Of a stretch of DNA of 64,000 nt, positions 40,655 through 49,699 are shown piece by piece. The translations under genes and the position numbers were made by a program. This stretch comes from a virus. Location: the IMG/VR virus record IMGVR_UViG_3300046096_000189, positions 62,001-126,000 of that record; one strand, 5' to 3'. The notes beneath the pieces are model-generated. The model was not told the DNA's origin, did no database searches, and saw only the letters and a list, made by a program, of their open reading frames with translations. Position 1 is the stretch's first letter. Each line of letters opens with the position of its first letter.

Positions 40655-40965
40655 TTTTTCACCTTAATTTTTACGAACAGCAAATCAAAAGCTGTCTTGT
40701 CGATACAAATTATTTCACCTGTCTCTACACAACGAAGTTCATAGATAGATTTTCCTGAACCATTTCGCTTCATACTCACCAGCTCAAAATAGATATCCAT
40801 AGCTTTGGTATCTACTTCATACTTAGCGCTATACGAAGAAACAGGCAGAGCTTTGGCAGAAGCCAGTGTTTCACCAGATATCTTGTCTGAATTGAAACTG
40901 ACAGATATACCCATATCCACAGGTTTACCTGTCAAGTGACTTTGAAGTCTTTTTATAAAATTCAT
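40651..40965 (-). CDS. Unknown 104-residue protein, virion operon
   Basis: A basic, beta-rich protein (SVSFNSDKISGETLASAKAL, IDKTAFDLLFVKIKVKK). Starts 2 nt after the 469-residue gene and ends overlapping the start of the paralog-4 gene, so translation is coupled across three genes. No family recognised. Possibly a small tail or head component. Confidence 0.72.
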   Translation of the reverse strand: MNFIKRLQSHLTGKPVDMGISVSFNSDKISGETLASAKALPVSSYSAKYEVDTKAMDIYFELVSMKRNGSGKSIYELRCVETGEIICIDKTAFDLLFVKIKVKK

Positions 40966-40967
40966 GA

Positions 40968-42377
40968 TCAGAACTTACCTAAGGTTTCGCCAAAGACTTT
41001 TTTAGGTTTCTTTGGGTTGGGTTTCACAGCCAGAGTCAATGAAGCTGATGTGGCATGTTTGTATGAGGTTGATATGTTACCAGATAGACTTATCATCACA
41101 TGCACATGTAATACCACACCTTCTAACTGAACCAGATCGTCGCCCTCATAGTAAACATATTTACATGGCATGCCAGGATAAATCAATTCATGTTTACAGT
41201 TTTCCCACACTAGATCTAACCTAGCTGTGCTTTTATAAGCTAGCTTGGTGTATTCTAAGTATGGATTCTGAGAGATTCTTCCAGAAGTCACAGGACCATA
41301 GTTCAGATCATCATCTCTTTCTTTTATAGCTGACTCGTGGTTAAGAGAAGCCCTCTTACCTATAGGACCCTCTTCCTGCATTTCTACAGGCTTAGTCATA
41401 AAGGCTCTGGCGTCAGCCATCCTAAATCCCACCCCTTGGTTCATATAGTTGACTTCAGCATCATCAGAGTATTGCTTACTAGATGTAGCTATGATCTTCA
41501 ACCCATCGCCTTCTTTCTTGAAGGTTCTGTTTATACCAGGTAGTTTAAAGTTAGGTACAGAGAAGATAGTCAGATTAGGTTTACCTGATTTAAATCTACC
41601 TGTGTCGTACAGAGGATAGACAAACCAAAGTCTTTTATCATCCCACACTTGAAAATACGTACCTAAACCTTCAGGATAAACACCACCCATTTTCTCTTGT
41701 AGAAACGTAGGTAATGCTGTTATGCCAGTAAAGCTAGGTATGGTGACGTGATCACGTTTGGCTGAGTTATTGCTCTTGATGATATCTAAGCCATCCAAAG
41801 CAGGTTTACCATCTATAGTGATCTTTTTACTTTCACTTACAAGTACGGCTTCAAGCACATCGGCTGTGCTTGTTTTTTTGAACACGCCGGATGTGGTCTT
41901 GATACGGAGTACTTCTAGAGATCTGTTATAGATCTCTAGCTTAACAGTAGTGAAATCACTGCGGTTAAGAGTATCTATAGACATTCCGTCGTACTGGGAA
42001 CCTGATACCTTCATATTAGCATCAGTTAGGAATATAGCTTTATATTTCTCTATTCTAATCTTTTCATCAGGTCTAACAGAAGCTGACTCATCTTCAAGCT
42101 GTATTCTCTTTACAGTAACTTCAAGGTTATTCCTAAAAGGGAATACTCTTTTAACGTAGTCACCAAGAGGCACTTGCATCTGGATGATAGTCCTGTCAGC
42201 TATGTTGTTGACATAGTCTCTCTCTATATCCAGAGACACAAGTTTATGTACATTGATGTCATCTACTTCTGTACTGATGATAACTCTGTATTCAAAAGAT
42301 GTCTTACCTGTGCCATTACCCAATATAGCAGACACATCTTTCCATATGGGTGTTTGTTCTATGCTTTCATAAGGCAT
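40968..42377 (-). CDS. Tail/baseplate-type virion protein, 469 residues
   Basis: A beta-rich protein with domains typical of baseplate hub or tail components: an N-terminal part (MPYESIEQTPIWKDVSAILG, VISTEVDDINVHKLVSLDIE), and a C-terminal beta domain (DLVWENCKHELIYPGMPCKY, HVHVMISLSGNISTSYKHAT) ending in a basic tail. The layout recalls hub proteins of myophages, but I cannot prove it. Its ATG shares a base with the TGA of the upstream gene (TGATG) and has AGGAG 9 nt before it. Confidence 0.68.
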   Translation of the reverse strand: MPYESIEQTPIWKDVSAILGNGTGKTSFEYRVIISTEVDDINVHKLVSLDIERDYVNNIADRTIIQMQVPLGDYVKRVFPFRNNLEVTVKRIQLEDESASVRPDEKIRIEKYKAIFLTDANMKVSGSQYDGMSIDTLNRSDFTTVKLEIYNRSLEVLRIKTTSGVFKKTSTADVLEAVLVSESKKITIDGKPALDGLDIIKSNNSAKRDHVTIPSFTGITALPTFLQEKMGGVYPEGLGTYFQVWDDKRLWFVYPLYDTGRFKSGKPNLTIFSVPNFKLPGINRTFKKEGDGLKIIATSSKQYSDDAEVNYMNQGVGFRMADARAFMTKPVEMQEEGPIGKRASLNHESAIKERDDDLNYGPVTSGRISQNPYLEYTKLAYKSTARLDLVWENCKHELIYPGMPCKYVYYEGDDLVQLEGVVLHVHVMISLSGNISTSYKHATSASLTLAVKPNPKKPKKVFGETLGKF

Positions 42378-42991
42378 CAGTATCTCCTATACCCTATCAT
42401 GCGATCTTTAAAGAACTCACCCAGACTTTCTCTTTCCGGTACTTTTTCTTGTTCATTAATATTGCTGATATGAGTTACACCATTTTCATCTACTTTGACA
42501 TTATCAGTACCTAGGTACTTATTCAGACTATCCTGTCTAAAGAAGTTCTGTCTGGTAACAGCTGACAAACCAGCCATATGTCTGGCTATCAAAGAGTTAG
42601 CCTGGTCTCTTGAAAATTGATGCACAGCATGCTCATAGACAGCTGTGGCAAAGGTATCCATGTCAACAAGATCATCTATAGGAGCGTTACCTATATTGAT
42701 ACCATACTCCAACTGTTCTTTCCAAGCAGATAGATGCTTGCTGATAAAGTCATAGATGATAGGTAGATCAGAGTAATTAACTATCTTAACCAAAGTACCT
42801 TCTCGATGGTAATCCACCATCTTAGAGATAGATAGGTAAGTAGTCAACCACTCTTTCTTGATGTTTTCATCATCTCTTTTATTACCAGAGACTCTGACAC
42901 CAGTTCTCCTCAGTTGTTCCACAGACATGGATTCCAACAAAGGCACCCTGGCCAAAAATAAATATTCCCAGATGTTCTTTGTGGTATCCAT
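42377..42991 (-). CDS. Virion-region protein, 204 residues
   Basis: A mostly helical protein (LSAWKEQLEYGINIGNAPID, ATAVYEHAVHQFSRDQANSL) of unknown family. It is the middle gene of a tightly packed set: 8 nt after the 457-residue gene and overlapping the 469-residue gene. Probably a tail assembly or structural protein (inference). Confidence 0.7.
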   Translation of the reverse strand: MDTTKNIWEYLFLARVPLLESMSVEQLRRTGVRVSGNKRDDENIKKEWLTTYLSISKMVDYHREGTLVKIVNYSDLPIIYDFISKHLSAWKEQLEYGINIGNAPIDDLVDMDTFATAVYEHAVHQFSRDQANSLIARHMAGLSAVTRQNFFRQDSLNKYLGTDNVKVDENGVTHISNINEQEKVPERESLGEFFKDRMIGYRRY

Positions 42992-42999
42992 GATTGATC

Positions 43000-44373
43000 T
43001 TAGCTGTAAAGTGAAATGGAAGCTTCTTTCAGAAGTGTTAACAGGATAGGTCCGTAATAGAACTGCTCCAAACGAGACCAGCTTCTGTACTTGTCTATCA
43101 GTTTCTGTAACATATCCATATCCAAAGCGTTTCCCTGTAGATAATCTTTAGTGAGTATCTCAAGTACAGACTTTGAAGCTGTGTTGTTATAGAACGCAGC
43201 AGACAGCACATAGTAGTCATCTATCAATACAGGATGGATGACAGGTATAGAAGCTGTAGCTGTTACGTAGCTATCTGTGATCAGACTAGCTAAAGATCCC
43301 TGACGACTCTTGGTTTCTTTGATCAGAAGAGTTGCATCTACAGTCTTAGGTAAGACATCGTAGGTTCCAAAAGTAGTTTCATCTGGTTGAACAGGGTAAA
43401 CTAACTGCTGAATGCTGCTCAAAGCAAAACCGTGTAGATAACTGTTTCTGGTCAGTATTTTCTTACTTATCAGACCCATACGGGCATTACCATAAGAGAG
43501 TAGGTCAAAGTCTCTCTCAACCATGGCTTTCCAGAACTGATTTTGAGACATGTAGTATTCACGCTCATTAGGTAATTCTCTCAGTTCTTTAAGCTCAGGT
43601 GCGTCTTGACTGTCTACTATCTGTGTCAGATAGCCTACTATAAAAGTATCGTAGATAGATACCTCTTGACCAGGTAATACCAGAGTACCATGTTTAATGC
43701 TAAAGAACTGTTTGAAGTAGTCTCTTACAATAGTTACGTAAGCATCAGATACATTCAGCAGTTTTTGATTTTCTTCAGCTTTCAATAGAGGCTGGAGTCC
43801 ATCTATCAGTCTGTCTTTTCTGAAAAAGAATTCTCTGGTAACTTTATTACCAAGAGAAGTAACCAGATCAGCTATGGTAGTAGAGTCTGTATATCCTACC
43901 ATCACGTAATCCATGTAAAACACAGAGTCTCTGTTAAAAGACTTTCTCTCTGTGTTAGTTACACGGAACAGACCCATCTTCTTATCGCCAGCGTCTGATG
44001 TGAAGTAGTCATTCACATTAGGTAGCACAGATCCATACACGTTACCGCTGCCAGTCACTGACATAAAACCAGTGGTGGTATCGTTAGATTCTGTCAGAGG
44101 TGTAGTTACCCTGATTTCAAAATTATGGATCTTGGTGTATTGTTGGTAGATATCTGGTTCAGCAGCATCTACCTCTCTAAGGTCATTGTGCTCAGCTACC
44201 ACTTGACTGAAGTAATCCACAGTCCATGGGGCACCTTCTACATAAGCTATCAGTGATTTAACAGCCGTTACTTTATCATCTGTGACAAGACCTTGATAGC
44301 TTGTAGGTTCTATCTTAGGTATATTAATCTTGACACTGGGGGATGATGCAGGGTTGTGTTTAGCGATACCCAT
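43000..44373 (-). CDS. Tail/baseplate-type virion protein, 457 residues
   Basis: The protein begins MGIAKHNPASSPSVKINIPK and is beta-rich in the first 160 residues (EIRVTTPLTESNDTTTGFMS), then mixed, with the segment HGTLVLPGQEVSIYDTFIVG in the middle. No enzyme motif. AAGGA precedes the ATG. It lies between a terminator and the 204- and 469-residue genes, so this is the first gene of a four- or five-gene virion operon. Confidence 0.72.
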   Translation of the reverse strand: MGIAKHNPASSPSVKINIPKIEPTSYQGLVTDDKVTAVKSLIAYVEGAPWTVDYFSQVVAEHNDLREVDAAEPDIYQQYTKIHNFEIRVTTPLTESNDTTTGFMSVTGSGNVYGSVLPNVNDYFTSDAGDKKMGLFRVTNTERKSFNRDSVFYMDYVMVGYTDSTTIADLVTSLGNKVTREFFFRKDRLIDGLQPLLKAEENQKLLNVSDAYVTIVRDYFKQFFSIKHGTLVLPGQEVSIYDTFIVGYLTQIVDSQDAPELKELRELPNEREYYMSQNQFWKAMVERDFDLLSYGNARMGLISKKILTRNSYLHGFALSSIQQLVYPVQPDETTFGTYDVLPKTVDATLLIKETKSRQGSLASLITDSYVTATASIPVIHPVLIDDYYVLSAAFYNNTASKSVLEILTKDYLQGNALDMDMLQKLIDKYRSWSRLEQFYYGPILLTLLKEASISLYS

Positions 44374-44423
44374 ATCTCGTCCTTTAAAAATACGTCATAA
44401 CATTGCTGGACTCAATAAAGAAA

Positions 44424-44465
44424 TTAAAGACACACCCGGCCTCTATGGCTCGGGTGTGTCTTTAA
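44424..44465 (-). terminator. Terminator after the 559-residue virion gene
   Basis: The stem AAAGACACACCCG / CGGGTGTGTCTTT with loop GCCATAGAGGC lies at the stop codon of the minus-strand gene. Its upper stem and loop resemble the terminator at 59665-59705. Confidence 0.85.
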
Positions 44466-46145
44466 TCAGTCGTTGAGATGATTATCTCTAATAGTGATAA
44501 TGCCGTTTACTTGAACAGTGTTAAAACCTATTCGATTACGTCTGTAGTTTTCCACCATAAGTGGATCCAGTCCGTCAAATATAGAATTAAACTGAGTGCT
44601 CGGGAAATAGTTACCCTGCAATCCAGTTCCGTGATAGTTAGCACCAGGGTTAATCTGATAATTATTATTACCAGGTCTATATCCTGTCAGTATGCGATAG
44701 GTCTCACTAAAGTGGAAATCAGAGATTCTATTTAAATCACCAAGATTATTAAAATCAGGATGGTTTTTCAGAAGTTCATTCAGAGCACCTATGATCTTAA
44801 CAAAGACTTTGGGATTGTTCCTTAGCCTTCGTATGGCATCACTATCTAAGTAACTGATGTCAGTCACTAAAGACAGCCTGATGCGATGTTGGTTTCTGAG
44901 ATTAAGGTCAGTAAGTGATTTTATATTTAAACTGCTATCACATGTCAGAATAGGTGACGTGGTTAAAGTATCATTTCTATACAGATTCACTTGAACTATA
45001 GACCTAAACCTCTGGCATATGTACTGATACTCACCAGCTATTAACCAATCTAAAAGATCCTGATCTAAGACTATTGGATCTAGTTCTTTTAAATTCAGTA
45101 AAGTTTTTCTATCATTCTCTACTTGAGTAAGAGCCATTAGGACAGTACCTGTACCAGGCATAGCCTGAGGTATGACATAATCATCAAACTCAGGTAGCTT
45201 AATATAAGCTTGTGGATCTACTATGGCATTCATAGTGGTATCGTATTCGAAGGCTCTCATGGCGTAGAGACTGCCTTGGAAACTCAAAACCATCTTATTC
45301 AAATCCACACTTGTGTCTGTAAAGGCTGTATAGGCAAAGGGTAGTAACTGGTTATGCACCATGACTGGATATCTTACATGACAAGCATAAGGTTTGTCAT
45401 ACGTAAGCTTATAGTTCAAAGTAACAGTCCAGATACCTTTGTCATTATCTTTCTCTGGTTTGTCAGGTAAAGGTTCAAAATCGTAATAACCAAAGACCCT
45501 GGTTTGAGTTTCAGCTATGCCTAATCTGGCATCTTTACCTACCAGATCACCTATCAGGGTAAGTCTATCTGTGGATTTACTCTTAAAGTATTCCACAAAA
45601 CCTTCGTTATAGGGTTCTATGGCTTCTCTCTGAGTGTAGATATCTTTAAGCAATATCAGTATTTCAGCAGGTAATAGATAGTGATACTTGATCACATGTG
45701 TATTGACATCCCTCATCTGAGATATCCTTAACCGCATGTCATCTCTCCACCTCATAGCCTCAGTCCTGCTATGAGTCCTGTACCGCATGGTGATCTTAAG
45801 CTCTACCTTGGTATATAGAGGTACCACAGCCACGCCTAGGGCTTTGTCTAAGAAAACAGGCTGAGCGCCATAACCATGCACAGACGAAGTAGCTACGTTA
45901 TCTATGTCGTGATCTTCTTCTACTTCAATAAAGATAGCTTTAGTAGTATCGAAAGAAGCAAATCTATCAGCAGATGAGTTTAACTCACTACCTGCTGTCC
46001 TCATACGCTCAGTTTCACCAGGATAAAACACAGGTGTATCGGTGGGTATCTTGGTGACAGCTTTAACTTGATTAACGATATCTATAACCACAGGTCTGGA
46101 TATAGCCTGAGATGTCTCAGGTAAAGTCATGCTGATCTTAGGCAT
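44466..46145 (-). CDS. Virion protein, 559 residues, tail/baseplate region
   Basis: A large mixed protein with an N-terminal part MPKISMTLPETSQAISRPVV, a central region containing YDFEPLPDKPEKDNDKGIWT and KPYACHVRYPVMVHNQLLPF, and a helical late part (LNELLKNHPDFNNLGDLNRI). No motif of an enzyme. Its place between the 171-residue protein and the four-gene tail set suggests a tail or baseplate subunit; its family in phiKZ is not certain from memory. A strong terminator follows. Confidence 0.74.
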   Translation of the reverse strand: MPKISMTLPETSQAISRPVVIDIVNQVKAVTKIPTDTPVFYPGETERMRTAGSELNSSADRFASFDTTKAIFIEVEEDHDIDNVATSSVHGYGAQPVFLDKALGVAVVPLYTKVELKITMRYRTHSRTEAMRWRDDMRLRISQMRDVNTHVIKYHYLLPAEILILLKDIYTQREAIEPYNEGFVEYFKSKSTDRLTLIGDLVGKDARLGIAETQTRVFGYYDFEPLPDKPEKDNDKGIWTVTLNYKLTYDKPYACHVRYPVMVHNQLLPFAYTAFTDTSVDLNKMVLSFQGSLYAMRAFEYDTTMNAIVDPQAYIKLPEFDDYVIPQAMPGTGTVLMALTQVENDRKTLLNLKELDPIVLDQDLLDWLIAGEYQYICQRFRSIVQVNLYRNDTLTTSPILTCDSSLNIKSLTDLNLRNQHRIRLSLVTDISYLDSDAIRRLRNNPKVFVKIIGALNELLKNHPDFNNLGDLNRISDFHFSETYRILTGYRPGNNNYQINPGANYHGTGLQGNYFPSTQFNSIFDGLDPLMVENYRRNRIGFNTVQVNGIITIRDNHLND

Positions 46146-46146
46146 A

Positions 46147-46662
46147 TCACCAACTTTCTAAGGCTGTTTGTGTTTTCTGTACAAACGGAGAAGACTTGGT
46201 CACACCGTAGTTTTCCCTGTCTTTGATATTTACTTCACAGAGATTCAACTTCTTAAAGACTTTTTTGAAAAAAGAAATGTCGTAGATCTCTGGAAAATCG
46301 AATTGACCTGAAGTCAAATCATAGATGGTCGTATTGATTAAAACCACTACGTGACCTGATCTAGGGTTAAGCCTACCAAACTTAAGAGCGTCGTTCTTAA
46401 CTCTAACCAATCTTTTATTCTCATCGTCATCTGGTATCTCAGTGATGAGTTTAAAAGCATAGTCGTGAGCTGCTTCACCTTCAATTGTTTTATTAAAAGA
46501 AGATCCGCCTAATATGTCACAGGGTATGTCTTTAGTGACTAACTTTCTTCTGAGATATTCGGATGCATAAGAGCAGTAACCGGTACCTCTGTGATCTGCT
46601 ATATAAGGATGTTCTTCCCTGACTTCTTTCATAGAAGCAAGGACTTCTTCGTGTTGTATCAT
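46147..46662 (-). CDS. Transglutaminase/papain-like Cys-His-Asp protein
   Basis: A 171-residue protein with a probable catalytic triad in the order Cys30 (HRGTGYCSYASEYLRRKL), His104 (RSGHVVVLINTTIYDLTSGQ) and Asp115 (in YDLTSG), the order of papain-like and transglutaminase folds. The residue spacing and the 'GHxxxxI...YDxTxGQ' pattern are convincing. It could be a protease or amidase that acts on virion or host proteins (inference). It lies 1 nt upstream of the 559-residue gene and follows a terminator after the inner-body set. Confidence 0.72.
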   Translation of the reverse strand: MIQHEEVLASMKEVREEHPYIADHRGTGYCSYASEYLRRKLVTKDIPCDILGGSSFNKTIEGEAAHDYAFKLITEIPDDDENKRLVRVKNDALKFGRLNPRSGHVVVLINTTIYDLTSGQFDFPEIYDISFFKKVFKKLNLCEVNIKDRENYGVTKSSPFVQKTQTALESW

Positions 46663-46711
46663 GTCTATCCAAGCCTATTAGATTTGTTCATAGGATAGCT
46701 TAGAAATAAAT

Positions 46712-46745
46712 GACTGTAAAGAGACGGATATCCGTCTCTTTACAG
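46712..46745 (-). terminator. Terminator after paralog 3
   Basis: A 17-bp perfect palindrome, ACTGTAAAGAGACGGAT / ATCCGTCTCTTTACAGT, overlaps the end of the gene at 46746. The stem itself includes the T-run. Confidence 0.78.
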
Positions 46746-48131
46746 TCAGTGTTTAGCAAGTGCTAGCTCTATTTCGTGTCTGTCTTCTAATAAATGAACT
46801 AAAGGTCCAAGTATACTTGACATCATAAGATTCTGTTCTTGTATAATAGCCACTATGTGAAGTATGGAAACCAGTATGTTCAGATTTTGTCTGACTCTAG
46901 CGGCTATATACTGACCTGTAAATGTTTCATCTATCTTTGCCTTATCAGACATTTTTTCTAATTCTTTTTGACAGTCTTTTAACAAAGGCAGAGTATATTT
47001 GGTCGCATCATTTATTTCATTTTGATTTTCTTGTATAGTCCTGATTCGATCTATAATGGTTAGTCTCATGGGGCTGATTCCATTACCATTATGCAAATCA
47101 GGTAAATGTTTATAAATAACCTCACCTATTTTATAAATGTCATCGTTTTTAGGATCAGCTCTGAGTTTTTTAAACTCCAATCTAGAGACAGGATTTTTAT
47201 TTTCATTGATGCATGTCAGTTGACACCATCCAAATACATCTGGTAAATAAAATACAATTTTTTTACCATTTGTTACATTTTCCAATTTGCTGTCTTTTAT
47301 TCTGCTTAAGGCTTCGAACACAACAGCCGCCACTTGCAGGTTCTTGCTATATGCAAACTCTCCACCTCTGAAACTCTCTAATTTACCGTGTTGTGTATAT
47401 ATGTCAGATTCTTTTAAATAATTTTCATAGTTAAAAGGAATAGTTTTCACCAGACTCAGAAGCGGTTTAATTTCCTTAACCAAAGCTTCTAATCTGTTAA
47501 TAGAAAGATTAAAACTTTTATGGGGATCATTATCATGTTCTCTTAGGTAATCTCTGAATCTAGAAAGACCTCTGATAGTTATATCTTTTTCTTTGAGAAG
47601 ATCTTCCTTGCTTCTTTCAGCGCGTGGTTTCCAGTCAGAATCTGAATTTTTACCAGCTGATGGTTTGGCGTGTGAGGTATTTTTAGAACTGCTTTTTTCA
47701 GTTTTCCTAACAACTTCCTCAGCTTTTTTTAAATTTTTATCAACCTTTTCAGACGGAGATCCACCACCGCCCCCGCCACCAGACGATCCACCACCGAATA
47801 AATTAGCAAACCAATCTATAATTTTAGATATAATTGAGACTATTGTGTCCCAAACACCTTTTAGAAAAGTACCTATACCTTCTTCAGCATAGCTTAAATC
47901 AGTATTGAGTCCGTATTTACCACCGATCTCTTTCAGCTGATTACATTCCGATTCTAAAGATAAATTATTTTTAGCATCTGTTTTAAACTCACAAAGTCTA
48001 TTCAGATCGGATATAGACTCCATCATTAAGTTATAATTAGTTGTAATTTCTTCAGAGGTGTCAACATAGTTTTCTAATGATGTATTAATCTGAGAAATTT
48101 CTTCTTGAAACATAGTTGTAAACTTTAACAT
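46746..48131 (-). CDS. Internal head (inner-body-like) protein, paralog 3
   Basis: A 461-residue paralog. Candidate prohead-protease sites are LSLE|S (57-61) and YAEE|G (81-85). The module GIGTFLKGVWDTIVSIISKI (85-104), followed by IDWFANLF, is followed by a Gly/Ser linker with a run of seven Gly, as in paralog 2 (48235). The long remainder is helical, ending VHLLEDRHEIELALAKH. It is probably cleaved and packed inside the head with the others. A strong terminator follows it. Confidence 0.76.
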   Translation of the reverse strand: MLKFTTMFQEEISQINTSLENYVDTSEEITTNYNLMMESISDLNRLCEFKTDAKNNLSLESECNQLKEIGGKYGLNTDLSYAEEGIGTFLKGVWDTIVSIISKIIDWFANLFGGGSSGGGGGGGSPSEKVDKNLKKAEEVVRKTEKSSSKNTSHAKPSAGKNSDSDWKPRAERSKEDLLKEKDITIRGLSRFRDYLREHDNDPHKSFNLSINRLEALVKEIKPLLSLVKTIPFNYENYLKESDIYTQHGKLESFRGGEFAYSKNLQVAAVVFEALSRIKDSKLENVTNGKKIVFYLPDVFGWCQLTCINENKNPVSRLEFKKLRADPKNDDIYKIGEVIYKHLPDLHNGNGISPMRLTIIDRIRTIQENQNEINDATKYTLPLLKDCQKELEKMSDKAKIDETFTGQYIAARVRQNLNILVSILHIVAIIQEQNLMMSSILGPLVHLLEDRHEIELALAKH

Positions 48132-48180
48132 GTCGAGTTCTTTCTTTGAAATTGAGAGAGGATCATAAAATACAGATAGG

Positions 48181-48220
48181 TAAAATAAACATCTGGATAT
48201 TTATCCAGATGTTTATTTTA
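48181..48220 (-). terminator. Terminator after paralog 2
   Basis: The long stem TAAAATAAACATCTGGATA / TATCCAGATGTTTATTTTA lies after the stop at 48235 and ends in a T/A-rich run. Confidence 0.78.
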
Positions 48221-48234
48221 CAAGTAAATAGTTT

Positions 48235-49626
48235 TCACTTAACTAAATTAACGTAACATTTTGCCAGACCATTTAATATTTCTATTATCTTTCTCAGTTC
48301 ACTGACAAGTAGTGTATTCATTTTTATCCCTATAGTTAACCCAGATAATCTTTCATGCAAAGCTTCTTTCAGCGCTGTTGTTTCCCCGTTGTTATCTTGG
48401 AAACGATCTTCTTTTAGCAATGATTCTATTTCCTTTTGCTGTCTTTTAAGTCCTGTTGAGAATTTCACACCATCTATTTTTAAACCCTTACTAAATTCTC
48501 TTAAATGACTTACTGCATCTTTAAACGAGTTGCTATTAGAGTCAACTGAAAAATGTTGAAAATCGCTAAAATTGACACTTAGTTTAGATATGTTAGCAAG
48601 ACCGATTGGAGTTATTTCTAATGTTGTCTGTGCGGTGTTGTTATCTTTTTCAGTAATGTTAAAGTTACAATTATGAAATACTGAGCTGAAGCTGGCGCCT
48701 GTTTCAGTACGATGAAAATCCGGTAGTTTACTTAGTTCGTCAGTAATACCTATATTAATATCTCGTTCACTGTCAACCGATATATCTTGAATCTTGAAGC
48801 TGTCGTACACAACACAAATAGTACCCACAGCTGTCTGAAGTTTCGCGTATTTTTCTAAAGCGGTCGTTACAGAATCTTTCACATTGTATGTTATTCCTAA
48901 TTTTTTCATTAGGTTGGTATAGACAGCATATTGTTTCGATATAACACCAGTGTCATTTCCGTTAACATCATGTCCTTCTTTAGGACCACCGTTAACCAAA
49001 TCTACAGTAGTCAGCGGTCCGGCTTCGGCTCGCTTTTTATTCATAGCTTCAGTTTGTCTTTTCATCTCAGGGGCTTCAAGCTCCATTTGCTGACGACAGC
49101 GGTCTACAGCTTCTTGATCTATTTCTTTTATCTCCTGAGTGGTATTTTCCACCTCTTCTATTTTTCTCTCTATTACAGCTATAGAAGAACCACCACCGCC
49201 ACCACCGGACGACCCACCACCGAATAAATTACTCATCCAGTCTATCATTCGTTTTATGGCTGAGATAATAGCGTCCCAGATGGATTTTAGAAAACTACCG
49301 ATACCTTCAACCGCATAATTAATACCCCCATTTATGTTTTCAAGTGCAAAATAACTAGGTTTATAATCCATACCCTGGCGTTGACAAATACTCCCAACTG
49401 TTATTCCAATTTGCTCTAAACCAAATTTGTCGATATTTTGCTTTTCAACTAAATGAGATAACCTCATAAGCGTATTTGCGTCTTCTACCGCGACATCCAC
49501 CATGGTAGACAGAGTTTGAATATTCTGAATATCGCTATTTACATTCTCTTCTTCAATTAACTGTTCTATAGCTAGTTGGAAATCAGATTTATTATGGACA
49601 AACAAAGTGTTAAATGACTTATTCAT
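48235..49626 (-). CDS. Internal head (inner-body-like) protein, paralog 2
   Basis: A 463-residue paralog. Candidate cleavage sites: FALE|N (93-97) and YAVE|G (104-108). The module GIGSFLKSIWDAIISAIKRM (108-127) with IDWMSNLF is followed by a Gly-rich linker nearly identical to that of paralog 3. The rest is helical. Its two closest relatives are paralogs 3 and 1. It has its own terminator, so each paralog is a separate transcript. Confidence 0.76.
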   Translation of the reverse strand: MNKSFNTLFVHNKSDFQLAIEQLIEEENVNSDIQNIQTLSTMVDVAVEDANTLMRLSHLVEKQNIDKFGLEQIGITVGSICQRQGMDYKPSYFALENINGGINYAVEGIGSFLKSIWDAIISAIKRMIDWMSNLFGGGSSGGGGGGSSIAVIERKIEEVENTTQEIKEIDQEAVDRCRQQMELEAPEMKRQTEAMNKKRAEAGPLTTVDLVNGGPKEGHDVNGNDTGVISKQYAVYTNLMKKLGITYNVKDSVTTALEKYAKLQTAVGTICVVYDSFKIQDISVDSERDINIGITDELSKLPDFHRTETGASFSSVFHNCNFNITEKDNNTAQTTLEITPIGLANISKLSVNFSDFQHFSVDSNSNSFKDAVSHLREFSKGLKIDGVKFSTGLKRQQKEIESLLKEDRFQDNNGETTALKEALHERLSGLTIGIKMNTLLVSELRKIIEILNGLAKCYVNLVK

Positions 49627-49653
49627 GATTTTGTATAAAAAAGTTTAGGAAAT

Positions 49654-49683
49654 AAAGAGTTAGACCCAAGGGTCTAACTCTTT
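49654..49683 (-). terminator. Terminator after paralog 1
   Basis: A 15-bp perfect palindrome, AAAGAGTTAGACCCA / TGGGTCTAACTCTTT, with T-rich arms lies after the stop at 49700. Confidence 0.78.
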
Positions 49684-49699
49684 ATATTTTTATAAAGAC

